This document shows, piece by piece, positions 10,339-18,926 of a stretch of 64,000 nt of DNA. The first letter of the stretch is position 1, and each line of letters opens with the position of its first letter. The stretch is taken from positions 1-64,000 of the forward strand of contig CAUJJP010000217.1 in assembly GCA_963205525.1 (NCBI GenBank). The letters are read 5' to 3'. The stretch comes from Pseudomonadota bacterium. Lineage in GTDB: Bacteria; Pseudomonadota; Gammaproteobacteria; Burkholderiales; Burkholderiaceae. The translations under genes were made by a program, and so were the position numbers. Below the pieces are notes generated by a model that saw only the letters and a list, made by a program, of their open reading frames with translations, was not told the origin of the DNA and did no database searches.

Positions 10339-11103
10339 ATGAGCGTGATCCCGTTTCGCCTGACCGCCGCCACCGGCATCCACCGCGGTGACCGGGCCTA
10401 CCAGCAAGACCAGGTCGAAGTTCTGATGCACGGCCGGGTCGCCGGCTGTGCGCTTGCGGTGCTGGGCCACGGCCTGGGGGGCAAGAGCGGCGGCCGCAAG
10501 GCCGCCCCCCAGGGGCTGCAGACCGCGCCCCCGCTGTTCGAGCGCGTCGTCCCGGGCAAGGACGACGGCCCGGACCTGCTGAAGGCGCTGGTCGACGAAT
10601 CGCACCTGATGATCAAGCTGACCGCGATCACCGCCGAGGAGGAGCCGCACAGCACGGTGGCCGCCTTCCTGGTCGGCCCCGACCTGCGCTGCCACGCCGC
10701 GCACGCCGGCGACTCGCGCATCTACCACTACCGGGGCGCCCAGATGCTGGGCCGCACGAGCGACCATTCCTTCGTCCAGAAGCTGGTCGACGAGGGCCAG
10801 ATCAGCGAGGAGCAGGCCAACACCCACCCGCAGTCCAACCTGCTCACCGGCTGCCTGGGCACCCACCAGGACCCCCCGCACACGCCCTGGCAGCTCGAAC
10901 CGGTGCAGCCGGGCGACACCCTGCTGGCCTGCAGCGACGGCCTGTGGCACTACTTCACGCCGCAGGAGATGGGCGCCATCGTGCACGCCCTGCCACCGCG
11001 CGAGGCCTGCGAGATGCTGGTGACCAAGGCGCGTCAACGCGCGCGCGGCGGCGGCGACAACCTGTCGATCGCGCTCGTGCGGGTGGACCCGCTGCGCAGC
11101 TGA
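10339..11103 (+). CDS. PP2C-family Ser/Thr phosphatase with altered metal-binding motif
   Basis: 254 residues, the size of a bacterial stand-alone PP2C domain. Most metal-site motifs are present: QQD (Asp24), AGDSRIY (Asp125), CSDGLW (Asp200) and GGGDNLSIA (Asp240). The second motif, normally VADGMGG, here reads VLGHGLGG, so the metal-bridging Asp is His44. The next segment (AAPQGLQTAPPLFERV) also departs from the usual AADQV-like block. The enzyme may be impaired, use altered metal binding, or the bases may be wrong. Partner kinase genes are not visible nearby. A 26-bp direct repeat overlaps the stop codon. Confidence 0.8.
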   Translation: MSVIPFRLTAATGIHRGDRAYQQDQVEVLMHGRVAGCALAVLGHGLGGKSGGRKAAPQGLQTAPPLFERVVPGKDDGPDLLKALVDESHLMIKLTAITAEEEPHSTVAAFLVGPDLRCHAAHAGDSRIYHYRGAQMLGRTSDHSFVQKLVDEGQISEEQANTHPQSNLLTGCLGTHQDPPHTPWQLEPVQPGDTLLACSDGLWHYFTPQEMGAIVHALPPREACEMLVTKARQRARGGGDNLSIALVRVDPLRS

Positions 11104-11145
11104 TCGGCCGGTGCCGGCAGCGCAGCTGATCGGCCGGCGCCGGCA
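11094..11145. repeat. 26-bp tandem duplication spanning the PP2C stop codon
   Basis: Two adjacent 26-bp copies (11094-11119 and 11120-11145) differ at one base. The first copy contains the stop codon of the phosphatase gene and the second lies directly after it, suggesting a recent local duplication. Confidence 0.85.
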
Positions 11146-11155
11146 GCGCCGGCCG
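11131..11155. terminator. GC-rich hairpin between convergent genes
   Basis: A perfect 10-bp stem (CGGCCGGCGC with GCGCCGGCCG) and a 5-base loop lie between the convergent phosphatase and zapE genes. There is no T-run on either side, so termination is inferred from position and symmetry. Confidence 0.5.
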
Positions 11156-11160
11156 CGCGC

Positions 11161-12258
11161 TCAGGTCAGCGAGGTGTCGACCTCGCGCCGCGCCAGCGCC
11201 AGGTACTCGGCCGACTGCATCTCCTGCAGCCGCGAGACGGTGCGCGGGAACTCGTGCGCCAGCGGGCCCTCGGTGTAGAGCTGCGCGGCCGGCACCGCGG
11301 CCGACAGGATGAGCTTGACGCGCCGGTCGTACAGCACGTCGACCAGCCAGGTGAAGCGCCGCGCCTCGCTCGCCAGCCGCGGCGGCATCTGCGGCACGCC
11401 CGACAGCAGCACGGTGTGAAAGCGCGACGCGATCTCGAGATAGTCGTTCTGCGAGCGCGGGCCGCCGCACAGGGTGGCGAAGTCGAACCACACCACGCCG
11501 CCGGCACGCCGGCGTGCCGCCAGCGTGCGCTGCTCGATGTGCATCACGGGGTCCTCGTCGCGCGCTTCCGAGAGCTCGCCGAAGGCCTGCGCCAGCGCAG
11601 CGTCGGCCGCCGGCCCGAGCGGGCAGTGGTAGAGCTGCAGGTGCTCGAAGCTGCGCTGGCGGTAGTCGGTGCCGGCGTCGACGTTGATGACCTCCATCTG
11701 CTGCTCCAGCAGCTCGATCGCCGGCAGGATGCGGTCGCGGTGCAGCCCGTTCGGATACAGGCCGCGCGGCTCGAAGTTGGAGGTGGTGACGATGCTGACC
11801 CGGTTCGCGAACAAGGCCTCCAGCAGCCGGTGCAGGATCATCGCGTCGGTCACGTCGGCGACGTGGAACTCGTCGAAGCAGATGAGCCGGAAGCGCCGCG
11901 CGATGCGCTGGCCCAGCACCTGCAGCGGGTCCGCCGTGCCCTTGAGCTCCTGCAGCTCGCGGTGCACCTCGCGCATGAACTCATGGAAGTGCAGCCGCGT
12001 CTTGCGCGTCAGCGGCACGGCCTGGAAGAAGCAGTCCATCAGGAAGCTCTTGCCGCGTCCGACGCCGCCCCACATGTAGACGCCGCGCGGGATCGCCGGG
12101 CGCAACAGCAGCTTGGTCAGGGCGTTGCCGCGGCGCGCCTTGTAGCTCGCCCACTCGCGCTCGCAGCGCTCGAGCGCGGCGATCGCGCGCAGCTGCGCCT
12201 CGTCGGCGCGGTAGCCGCGCTCGGCGAGGGTGGCTTCGTAGAGGGCGCGGACGGCCAA
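11161..12258 (-). CDS. zapE: Cell division protein ZapE (AFG1-like ATPase)
   Basis: 365 residues, normal length. An AAA-type ATPase that associates with the Z-ring in proteobacteria. Walker A GGVGRGKS is at residues 64-71 and Walker B FDEFH at 128-132. Other conserved blocks are LHFHEFM and SNFEPRGLYPNGLHRDRILP. The frame is open far upstream, through the region antisense to lpdA. I chose TTG at 12258 because it gives the usual N-terminus (AVRALYEATLAERGY) eight bases after the lpdA stop. Transcription is probably shared with the odh operon. The TTG start is an inference. Confidence 0.9.
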   Translation of the reverse strand: MAVRALYEATLAERGYRADEAQLRAIAALERCEREWASYKARRGNALTKLLLRPAIPRGVYMWGGVGRGKSFLMDCFFQAVPLTRKTRLHFHEFMREVHRELQELKGTADPLQVLGQRIARRFRLICFDEFHVADVTDAMILHRLLEALFANRVSIVTTSNFEPRGLYPNGLHRDRILPAIELLEQQMEVINVDAGTDYRQRSFEHLQLYHCPLGPAADAALAQAFGELSEARDEDPVMHIEQRTLAARRRAGGVVWFDFATLCGGPRSQNDYLEIASRFHTVLLSGVPQMPPRLASEARRFTWLVDVLYDRRVKLILSAAVPAAQLYTEGPLAHEFPRTVSRLQEMQSAEYLALARREVDTSLT

Positions 12259-12266
12259 GCCGCGGC

Positions 12267-13685
12267 TCAGAAGTTCAGGGTCCGCTTGTCGACCGCGAGC
12301 GCGGCTTCCTTCATCGACTCGCCCAGGCTCGGGTGGGCGTGGCAGATGCGCGCGATGTCCTCGCTGCTGGCGCGGAAGGCCATCGCCACGCAGGCCTCGG
12401 CGATCAGCTCGCTGGCCAGCGGGCCGACGATGTGCACGCCCAGGATCTCGTCGGTCTGCGCGTCGGCGAGGAACTTCACGAAGCCGGTCGTGTCGCCCAT
12501 CGCACGCGCGCGGCCGTTGGCCATGAAGGGGAAGCTGCCCGCCTTGAAGGCGCGGCCGGCGGCCTGCAACTGCTGCTCGGTCTGGCCCACCCAGGCGATC
12601 TCGGGGCTGGTGTAGATGACCCAGGGCACGAGCCCGAGGTCCACGTGGCCGTGCTGGCCGGCGATGCGCTCGGCCACCGCCACCCCTTCTTCCTCCGCCT
12701 TGTGCGCCAGCATGGGGCCGCGCACCACGTCGCCCACGGCCCAGATGCCCGGCACGCCGGTGCGGCAGTCGGCGTCGACCGCGATCGCGCCGCGCTCGTC
12801 GAGCTTGAGGCCCACCGCCTCGTGGTTCAGGCCGGCGGTGTGCGGCGCGCGGCCGATGGAGACGATCAGCTTGTCCACCTCCAGCGTCTGCGCCTGGCCC
12901 TTGGCGTCGGTCCAGGCCACGCTGACGCCCTTCTTGGCGATCTTCACCGCGCCCACCTTGACCCCGAGCTCGATCTTCAGGCCCTGCTTGGCAAAGGCCT
13001 TGGCCGCCTCGCGCGCGACCTGCTTGTCCGCCGCGCCGAGGAACTCGGGCAGGCCTTCGAGCACCGTCACCTCGGCGCCCAGGCGGCGCCAGACCGAACC
13101 CATCTCGAGGCCGATCACGCCGGCGCCGATCACGCCCAGGCGCTTGGGCACCGCGTCGATGCGCAGCGCGCCGTCGTTGCTCAGGATCTTGTCCTCGTCG
13201 AAAGACAGGCCGGGCAGCGCGCGCGCGCTCGAGCCGGTGGCCACCACCACCTGCTTGCCGATCAGCACCTCGTCGCCGACGCCGACCTGCCAGGCCCCTT
13301 CGCTGCCGCCGACGAAGCTGCCGCGGCCATGGAAGAAGCTGACCTTGTTCTTCTTGAACAGGTACAGGATGCCGTCGTTGTTCTGCTTCACGACCTCGTT
13401 CTTGCGCTCGACCATGCGCTTGACGTCGATGCTCAGGTCCTTCAGGCCTATGCCGTGGTCGGCGAAATGCTTGGCCGCGTGCTCGTAGTTCTCGCTCGAT
13501 TGCAGCAGCGCCTTGCTCGGGATGCAGCCCACGTTGGTGCAGGTGCCGCCCGGCGCCGCACCGCCGCTGGCGTTGCGCCACTCGTCGATGCAGGCGACCT
13601 TCAGGCCGAGCTGGGCGCCGCGGATGGCGGCGATGTAGCCGCCGGGGCCGGCGCCGATGACGATGAGATCGAATGACTGGGACAT
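12267..13685 (-). CDS. lpdA: Dihydrolipoyl dehydrogenase (E3 of 2-oxoglutarate dehydrogenase)
   Basis: 472 residues. An FAD flavoenzyme that reoxidises dihydrolipoamide with NAD+. The FAD-binding GAGPGG is at residues 11-16. The redox disulfide is GGTCTNVGCIPSKAL (Cys49 and Cys54). The NAD-binding site is GVIGAGVIGLEMGSVWRRLG, and the C-terminal catalytic His lies in CHAHPSLGES. It follows odhA-odhB and the small PspC gene in the same direction, as the last component gene of the complex. Confidence 0.95.
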   Translation of the reverse strand: MSQSFDLIVIGAGPGGYIAAIRGAQLGLKVACIDEWRNASGGAAPGGTCTNVGCIPSKALLQSSENYEHAAKHFADHGIGLKDLSIDVKRMVERKNEVVKQNNDGILYLFKKNKVSFFHGRGSFVGGSEGAWQVGVGDEVLIGKQVVVATGSSARALPGLSFDEDKILSNDGALRIDAVPKRLGVIGAGVIGLEMGSVWRRLGAEVTVLEGLPEFLGAADKQVAREAAKAFAKQGLKIELGVKVGAVKIAKKGVSVAWTDAKGQAQTLEVDKLIVSIGRAPHTAGLNHEAVGLKLDERGAIAVDADCRTGVPGIWAVGDVVRGPMLAHKAEEEGVAVAERIAGQHGHVDLGLVPWVIYTSPEIAWVGQTEQQLQAAGRAFKAGSFPFMANGRARAMGDTTGFVKFLADAQTDEILGVHIVGPLASELIAEACVAMAFRASSEDIARICHAHPSLGESMKEAALAVDKRTLNF

Positions 13686-13695
13686 GGTGGGTTCT

Positions 13696-14007
13696 TCAGT
13701 GCGCCGCGGCCTCGTCGGGGACGAGGATCCACAGCAGGATGTAGAGCAGGATGCCGGTGCCGCCGAAGCAGGCCAGGAGGACGAGCAGCAGGCGCCAGAC
13801 CCAGGCGTCGACGCCGGTCAGCGCCGCGACACCGCCGCACACGCCAGCCAGCCAGCGGTCGCTGCGGCTGCGCCGCAGGCGGGCGACCGCGGACGGCAGC
13901 ACGCCGGCGTCGAGCACGCGCGCCTTCGCGCGCTCGAACTCGGCGTCGCTGAGCGCGCCCGCCGTGCGCAGTGCCTGCAGCCGCTCCAGCTCGTCGGCGA
14001 TGCCCAT
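13696..14007 (-). CDS. PspC-domain small membrane protein inside the odh operon
   Basis: 103 residues. The N-terminal third is a short helical SHOCT-like segment (ELERLQALRTAGALSDAEFERAKARVL). A PspC domain follows: the DRWLAGVCGGVAALTGVD motif and one hydrophobic stretch with a double helix (VWRLLLVLLACFGGTGILLYILLWILV). PspC in the phage-shock system is a membrane-stress sensor; the role here is unknown. It is 19 bp after odhB and 10 bp before lpdA, so it must be co-transcribed with the TCA-cycle complex. No pspA or pspB is visible. Confidence 0.8.
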   Translation of the reverse strand: MGIADELERLQALRTAGALSDAEFERAKARVLDAGVLPSAVARLRRSRSDRWLAGVCGGVAALTGVDAWVWRLLLVLLACFGGTGILLYILLWILVPDEAAAH

Positions 14008-14026
14008 GTGCCTCCCGGTGCGCGCC

Positions 14027-15313
14027 TCAGATGTCGAACAGCAGCCGCGCCGGGTCTTCCAGCGCTTCCTTCATCGTCACCAGGCCAAGCACGGCCTCGC
14101 GACCGTCGACGATGCGGTGGTCGTAGCTCATCGCCAGGTAGTTCATCGGCCGCACCACGACCTGCCCGTCCTCCACCACGGCCCGGTCCTTGGTCGCGTG
14201 CACGCCCAGGATGGCGCTCTGCGGCGGGTTGATGATGGGCGTGCTGAGCATGGAGCCGAAGACGCCGCCGTTGCTGATCGAGAAGGTGCCGCCGGTCAGC
14301 TCGTCCAGCGAGAGCTTGCCGTCGCGCGCCTTGACGCCGAACTCGGCGATCTTCTTCTCGATGTCGGCAAAGCTCATCTGGTCGGCGTCGCGCACGATGG
14401 GCACCACCAGACCGCGCGGCGAGCCGACCGCGATGCCGATGTCGAAATAGCCGTGGTAGACGATGTCGTTGCCGTCGACGCTGGAGTTGAGGATGGGGTA
14501 CTTCTTCAGCGCCGCCACCGCCGCCTTCACGAAGAAGCTCATGAAGCCGAGCTTGACGCCGTGCTCCTTCTCGAAGCGGTCCTGGAACTTCTTGCGCATC
14601 GCCATCACCGGCGCCATGTTGACCTCGTTGAAGGTGGTCAGGATGGCGTTGCTGGCTTGCGACTGCAGCAGCCGCTCGGCGACGCGCGCGCGCAGGCGCG
14701 ACATCGGCACCCGCTGCTCGGGGCGCTCACCCAGGCGCAGGGTCAGCGGTGCCGCGACCTGCTGCAGGGCCGGCGCGGCGGCCGGCCGGGCGGCGGCGGC
14801 CGGCGCGGCGGCGGGCGCCGCCGCCTTGGGCGCGCTCAGCGCGGAGAGCACGTCGCCCTTGGTGATGCGGCCGTCCTTGCCGCTGCCGGCCAGCGTCGAC
14901 GGCGCCAGCTGGTGATCGGCCATCAGCTTGGCGGCGGCGGGCATCGCCACACCGGCCTTGCCGCCGGCCCCGGCTGCCGCTGCAGCCGCAGGTGCGGCCG
15001 CCGGGGCCGCTGGGGCCGCTGGGGCCGCTGGGGCTGCAGCTGCAGCCGGCGCGGCCACCGCACCGGCGCTGGCCTCGGTGTCGATGCGCGCGATCGCCTG
15101 CTCGGCCACCACCGTGCCGCCGTCGCCCACCAGCAGCTCGGCGAGCACGCCGGCCGTCGGCGCCGGCACCTCCAGCACGACCTTGTCGGTCTCGATCTCG
15201 ATCAGGATCTCGTCCAGCGCCACGGCTTCGCCGGGCTTCTTCTTCCACTGCAGCAGGGTCGCCTCGGCAACCGATTCGGAAAGCTGCGGAACCTTGACTT
15301 CTACGATGGCCAT
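14027..15313 (-). CDS. odhB: Dihydrolipoyl succinyltransferase (E2 of 2-oxoglutarate dehydrogenase)
   Basis: 428 residues. Transfers the succinyl group from lipoamide to CoA. The lipoyl domain is N-terminal, with the modified lysine in ETDKVVLEV (Lys44). An Ala/Pro-rich hinge follows, then the peripheral subunit-binding domain ([16 protein letters not shown]...GRITKGDV). The catalytic domain ends with [13 protein letters not shown], containing the HxxxDG active site. The hinge is coded by near-perfect 9-bp repeats near 15000-15030. It lies 25 bp downstream of odhA. Confidence 0.95.
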   Translation of the reverse strand: MAIVEVKVPQLSESVAEATLLQWKKKPGEAVALDEILIEIETDKVVLEVPAPTAGVLAELLVGDGGTVVAEQAIARIDTEASAGAVAAPAAAAAPAAPAAPAAPAAAPAAAAAAGAGGKAGVAMPAAAKLMADHQLAPSTLAGSGKDGRITKGDVLSALSAPKAAAPAAAPAAAARPAAAPALQQVAAPLTLRLGERPEQRVPMSRLRARVAERLLQSQASNAILTTFNEVNMAPVMAMRKKFQDRFEKEHGVKLGFMSFFVKAAVAALKKYPILNSSVDGNDIVYHGYFDIGIAVGSPRGLVVPIVRDADQMSFADIEKKIAEFGVKARDGKLSLDELTGGTFSISNGGVFGSMLSTPIINPPQSAILGVHATKDRAVVEDGQVVVRPMNYLAMSYDHRIVDGREAVLGLVTMKEALEDPARLLFDI

Positions 15314-15338
15314 CGTCGTTCTTTCGTCGGATGCGGGG

Positions 15339-18197
15339 TCACTTGGTGAGCACGAAGCCCTTGAGCTTGCCGAAGGCCTGCTCGATCAGCGCCTTCTGCT
15401 GCTCCTGGTGCAGGTGGGCGTAGCCGACCGCGGGTGAGGCCGAGGCGGCGCGGCCGGCGTAGCCCAGGCGCTGGCCCTCGAGCATGTTCTCGTGCATCGG
15501 GTGCTGGATGAAGAACCAGGCACCCTGGTTCTGCGGCTCGTCCTGGCACCACACGACCTCGGTCGCGTTCGGGTACTTCTTCAGCGCCGCCGCGAAGGCC
15601 TTGTGCGGGAAGGGGTAGAGCTGCGAGATGCGCAGGATGGCGACGTCGTCGGCGCCCTTCTCGGCACGCTTGCGCGTGAGGTCGTAGTAGACCTTGCCCG
15701 AGCAGCAGATCACGCGCTTGACCTTGGACGGCACGACCGTCGATTCCGGATCCGGGTTCACGGTCAGGAACTCACCCTTGGTGAACTCGCTCAGCGGCGA
15801 GGTCGCGTCCTTGGCGCGCAGCAGGCTCTTGGGGGTGAGGATGATCAGCGGCTTGCGGAACTGGCGCACCATCTGCCGGCGCAGCAGGTGGAAGATCTGG
15901 CTAGCGCTGCTGGGCTGGCAGATCTGCATGTTGTTGTCCGCCGCCAGCTGCATGAAGCGCTCCAGACGCGCCGAGCTGTGCTCCGGGCCCTGGCCCTCGT
16001 AGCCGTGCGGCAGCATCAGCGTCAGGCCGTTGACGCGCCCCCACTTGACCTCGCCGCTGGCGATGAACTGGTCGATCACGACCTGCGCGCCGTTGACGAA
16101 GTCGCCGAACTGCGCCTCCCAGATCGTGAGCGTGTTCGGCTCGGCGCTGGCGTAGCCGTACTCGAAGCCGAGCACCGCCTCCTCCGACAGCAGCGAGTCG
16201 ATGACGGTGAAGCGGGCCTGGCCGTCGGCGATGTTCTCCAGCGGGATGTAGCTGCCGGTGTCCCAGCGCTCGCGGTTCTGGTCGTGCAGCACCGCGTGGC
16301 GGTGGGTGAAGGTGCCGCGCCCGCAGTCCTCGCCCGACAGCCGCACCGCGTAGCCGCTGGCCACCAGCGAGGCGTAGGCGAGCGACTCGCCCATGCCCCA
16401 GTCGACGTGGATCTCGCCGCGACCCATGGCGGCGCGGTCGGCCAGCACCTTTTGCACCAGCGGGTGCAGCTTGAAGCCCTCGGGCACCGTGGTCAGGCGA
16501 TCGGACAGGCGCCGGATTTCAGCCAGCGGCAGTGCGGTGTCGGCGGCGTCGGTCCACTTGCGGCCCAGGAAGGGCGCCCAGTCGACCGCATACTTGCTCT
16601 TGAAGTTGGTCAGCACCGGGTCTTCGGTGTGCCGGCCCTCGTCCATCGCGGCGCGGAAGGCCTTCACCATCTGGTCCGGGCCGTCGGCCGGCAGCACGCC
16701 CTGGGCGACCAGCTTGTCGCCGTAGAGCTTGCGCGTGCCGGGGTGGGCGGCGATCTTCTTGTACATCAGCGGCTGGGTCAGGCTGGGGGTGTCCTGCTCG
16801 TTGTGGCCCAGCTTGCGGAAGCACACGATGTCGACCACCACGTCGCGCCGGAACTGGTGCCGGTACTCGGCCGCCAGCTGCATGCACAGGATGACGGCTT
16901 CCGGGTCGTCGCCGTTCACTTGCAGCACCGGGGCGTCGTTCATCTTCACGACGTCGGTGCAGTACAGCGAGGAGCGCGTGTCGCGCGGATCGCTGGTGGT
17001 GAAGCCGATCTGGTTGTTGATGACGATGTGGACCGTGCCGCCGGTGTAGTAGCCGCGCGTCTGTGCCAGCGCCAGCGTCTCCATCACCACGCCCTGGCCG
17101 GCAAAGGCGGCGTCGCCGTGCACCAGCACCGCCAGCACCTGGGCGCCGGTGGTGTCGCCGCGGCGGTCCATGCGCGCCTTCACCGAGCCCTCGACCACCG
17201 GGTTCACGATCTCCAGGTGGCTGGGGTTGAAGGCCAGGCTCAGGTGCACCGGGCCGCCGGGGGTGGAGACGTCGCTGGAGAAGCCCTGGTGGTACTTCAC
17301 GTCGCCGGCGGGCAGGGTCTCGGCCGCGGTGTGGTCGAACTCGGCGAACTAGTCCTTGGGCGTCTTGCCCAGCACGTTGACCAGCACGTTGAGCCGGCCG
17401 CGGTGCGCCATGCCGATCACGATCTCCTGCACGCCCTGGCTGCCGGCGCGCTGGATCAGCTCGTCGAGCGCGGCGATGAAGGTCTCGCCGCCCTCGAGCG
17501 AGAAGCGCTTCTGGCCGACGTACTTGGTGTGCAGATAGCGCTCCAGGCCCTCGGCGGCGGTCAGGCGGTCGAGGATCTCCTTCTTCTGCTCCGGGCTGCA
17601 GCTGGCCTTGCTGCGCACCGTCTCCAGCCGCTCCTGCCACCAGCGCTTCTCGGCCGGCTCGGTGATGTGCATGATCTCCGCGCCGATGGTGCCGCAGTAG
17701 GTCTCGCGCAGCGCCTGCATGATCTCGCGCAGCGTCATGTGCTCGGCGCGGCTGAAGTAGGTGTTCGCCGAGCTGAACGTGGTGTCCATGTCGGACTCGA
17801 TCAGGTCGTAGAAGGCCGGTTCCAGCTCGGGGATCCTGGGCCGCTCCAGGCGCTTGAGCGGATCCAGGTCGGCCCAGCGCGCGCCCAGCGTGCGGTAGGC
17901 GGCGATCAGGCTTTGCACGCGCAGCTGCTTGCGCGCGATGACGAGCTCGTCGCCGCTGGTGCGGTTGACGAAGGCATTGGCCTTGGCGCGCTGCGCGAAG
18001 GACTGGATCACCGGCAGGTGGGCGACGTCGCGCGCCTCGCTGCCGTCGACCGCGGGCACGTGCTGCAGGTTGTCGAAGTAGGTCCGCCAGTTTTCGGGGA
18101 CGCTGCCGGGGTTGTCGAGGTAGGCCTCGTACAACTCCTCCACGTACGGCGCATTGCCGCCGAACAGGTACGAATTCGACCTGTACTGCTCCATCAT
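15339..18197 (-). pseudogene. odhA: 2-oxoglutarate dehydrogenase E1, interrupted by an in-frame TAG
   Basis: The intact product would be about 952 residues, the normal size of the thiamine-diphosphate-dependent E1 that commits 2-oxoglutarate in the TCA cycle. The reading frame is continuous except for one amber codon (bases 17351-17349). Before it come 282 residues ending NVLGKTPKD; after it the same frame resumes FAEFDHTAAETLPAGDVKYH and runs to the normal C-terminus (ending KLKGFVLTK). Homologues have Leu at the stop position. There is no frameshift, and the rest shows no decay. It heads the operon with odhB, the PspC gene and lpdA. As written it would give an inactive fragment, so it may be a sequence error, a recent mutation or a read-through codon. 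I list it as a pseudogene for that reason only. Confidence 0.85.
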
Positions 18198-18410
18198 GTC
18201 TCGCTCACCTTTCGCCCCGGGTCTGCCGGGACTTCGATGGGTTGATCAACCTTCCGCGGCCCCGGCTGCACCGGTTTGCGGATTGCGACCCGCCTTGCCT
18301 CAAACGCCGGCAAGGGGACGGGGAAGGACCATTCTCAGTCAGGGCGGGACTGTACACCTGCCGCTTCCTGGACGCCCCGAATTGGAGCGCACCGAAGCTG
18401 TTAATTCCCT

Positions 18411-18441
18411 GACAGCCCTGCCGGCATCCCGGCAGACTGTC
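18411..18441. repeat. 31-bp hairpin in the divergent region upstream of odhA
   Basis: The stem pairs GACAG with CTGTC and CTGCCGG with CCGGCAG around a 4-base loop. It lies about 215 bp upstream of odhA and 33 bp before the divergent Cys-rich gene. It could be an operator or a leader hairpin of the plus-strand gene; there is no T-run. Confidence 0.5.
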
Positions 18442-18473
18442 GGTTCGATGCCACAGGTCCCAGGTCCGCAGCA

Positions 18474-18875
18474 ATGACCGGCCAGCGCGTGATGCGCCTG
18501 CGCCGCGATGCGCCGCCCAAGCCCGCCGCCGGCAGCACCTGCAACGGCTGCGGCGTGTGCTGCGCCTGGGCGCCCTGCCCGCTCGGGATGCTGGTGTCGG
18601 GGCGCCGCGTCGGCCGCTGCCGCGCGCTGCGCTGGGACGGCGAGCGCTACCGCTGCCGCCTGCTGGCGCAGCCGGCACGGGCCTGGCGCTGGCTGCCGCG
18701 GGCGTGGGCGCAAGGCCTGGCGGCACGCTGGATAGGCGCCGGACAGGGCTGCGACGCCGCGCTGTCGGCGCAGGCGAAGGACCCGGCGGCGAGCCCGGCG
18801 GCGGACTCGGCGGCAGACCCGGCGGCACTCCCGGTACCGCAGGCCACCGGCGCGCGGGTTGACCCCGAACGGTGA
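18474..18875 (+). CDS. Small Cys-rich YkgJ-like protein
   Basis: 133 residues. The N-terminal half has a tight cysteine cluster, C-NG-C-GV-CC-AWAP-C-PLGM (Cys23, 26, 29, 30, 35), and two later cysteines (GRCRALRW, YRCRLL). This suggests a metal or iron-sulfur site like that of the YkgJ family (zinc/iron-chelating domain). The C-terminal 35 residues are a repetitive Ala/Asp/Pro tail. It is divergent from odhA and precedes the binding-protein gene by 51 bp. An alternative start is the ATG at 18492. The function is not known; the gene is supported by the conserved-looking Cys pattern and codon use. Confidence 0.6.
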   Translation: MTGQRVMRLRRDAPPKPAAGSTCNGCGVCCAWAPCPLGMLVSGRRVGRCRALRWDGERYRCRLLAQPARAWRWLPRAWAQGLAARWIGAGQGCDAALSAQAKDPAASPAADSAADPAALPVPQATGARVDPER

Positions 18876-18926
18876 GTCCGGCACTGCGGATAGGATGCGC
18901 GCTTCGTCCACCTCCTGGAGCCATCG

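Noticed and set aside
15339..18197. Genetic code change with TAG as a sense codon
   Set aside because: Several genes in the window end at TAG in normal positions (ccmI, HAD phosphatase, the MFS gene at 55943).
15492..18245. A 917-residue plus-strand open frame across the E1 gene
   Set aside because: It is a shadow of odhA, with a composition rich in His, Arg and Ala and no domain pattern.
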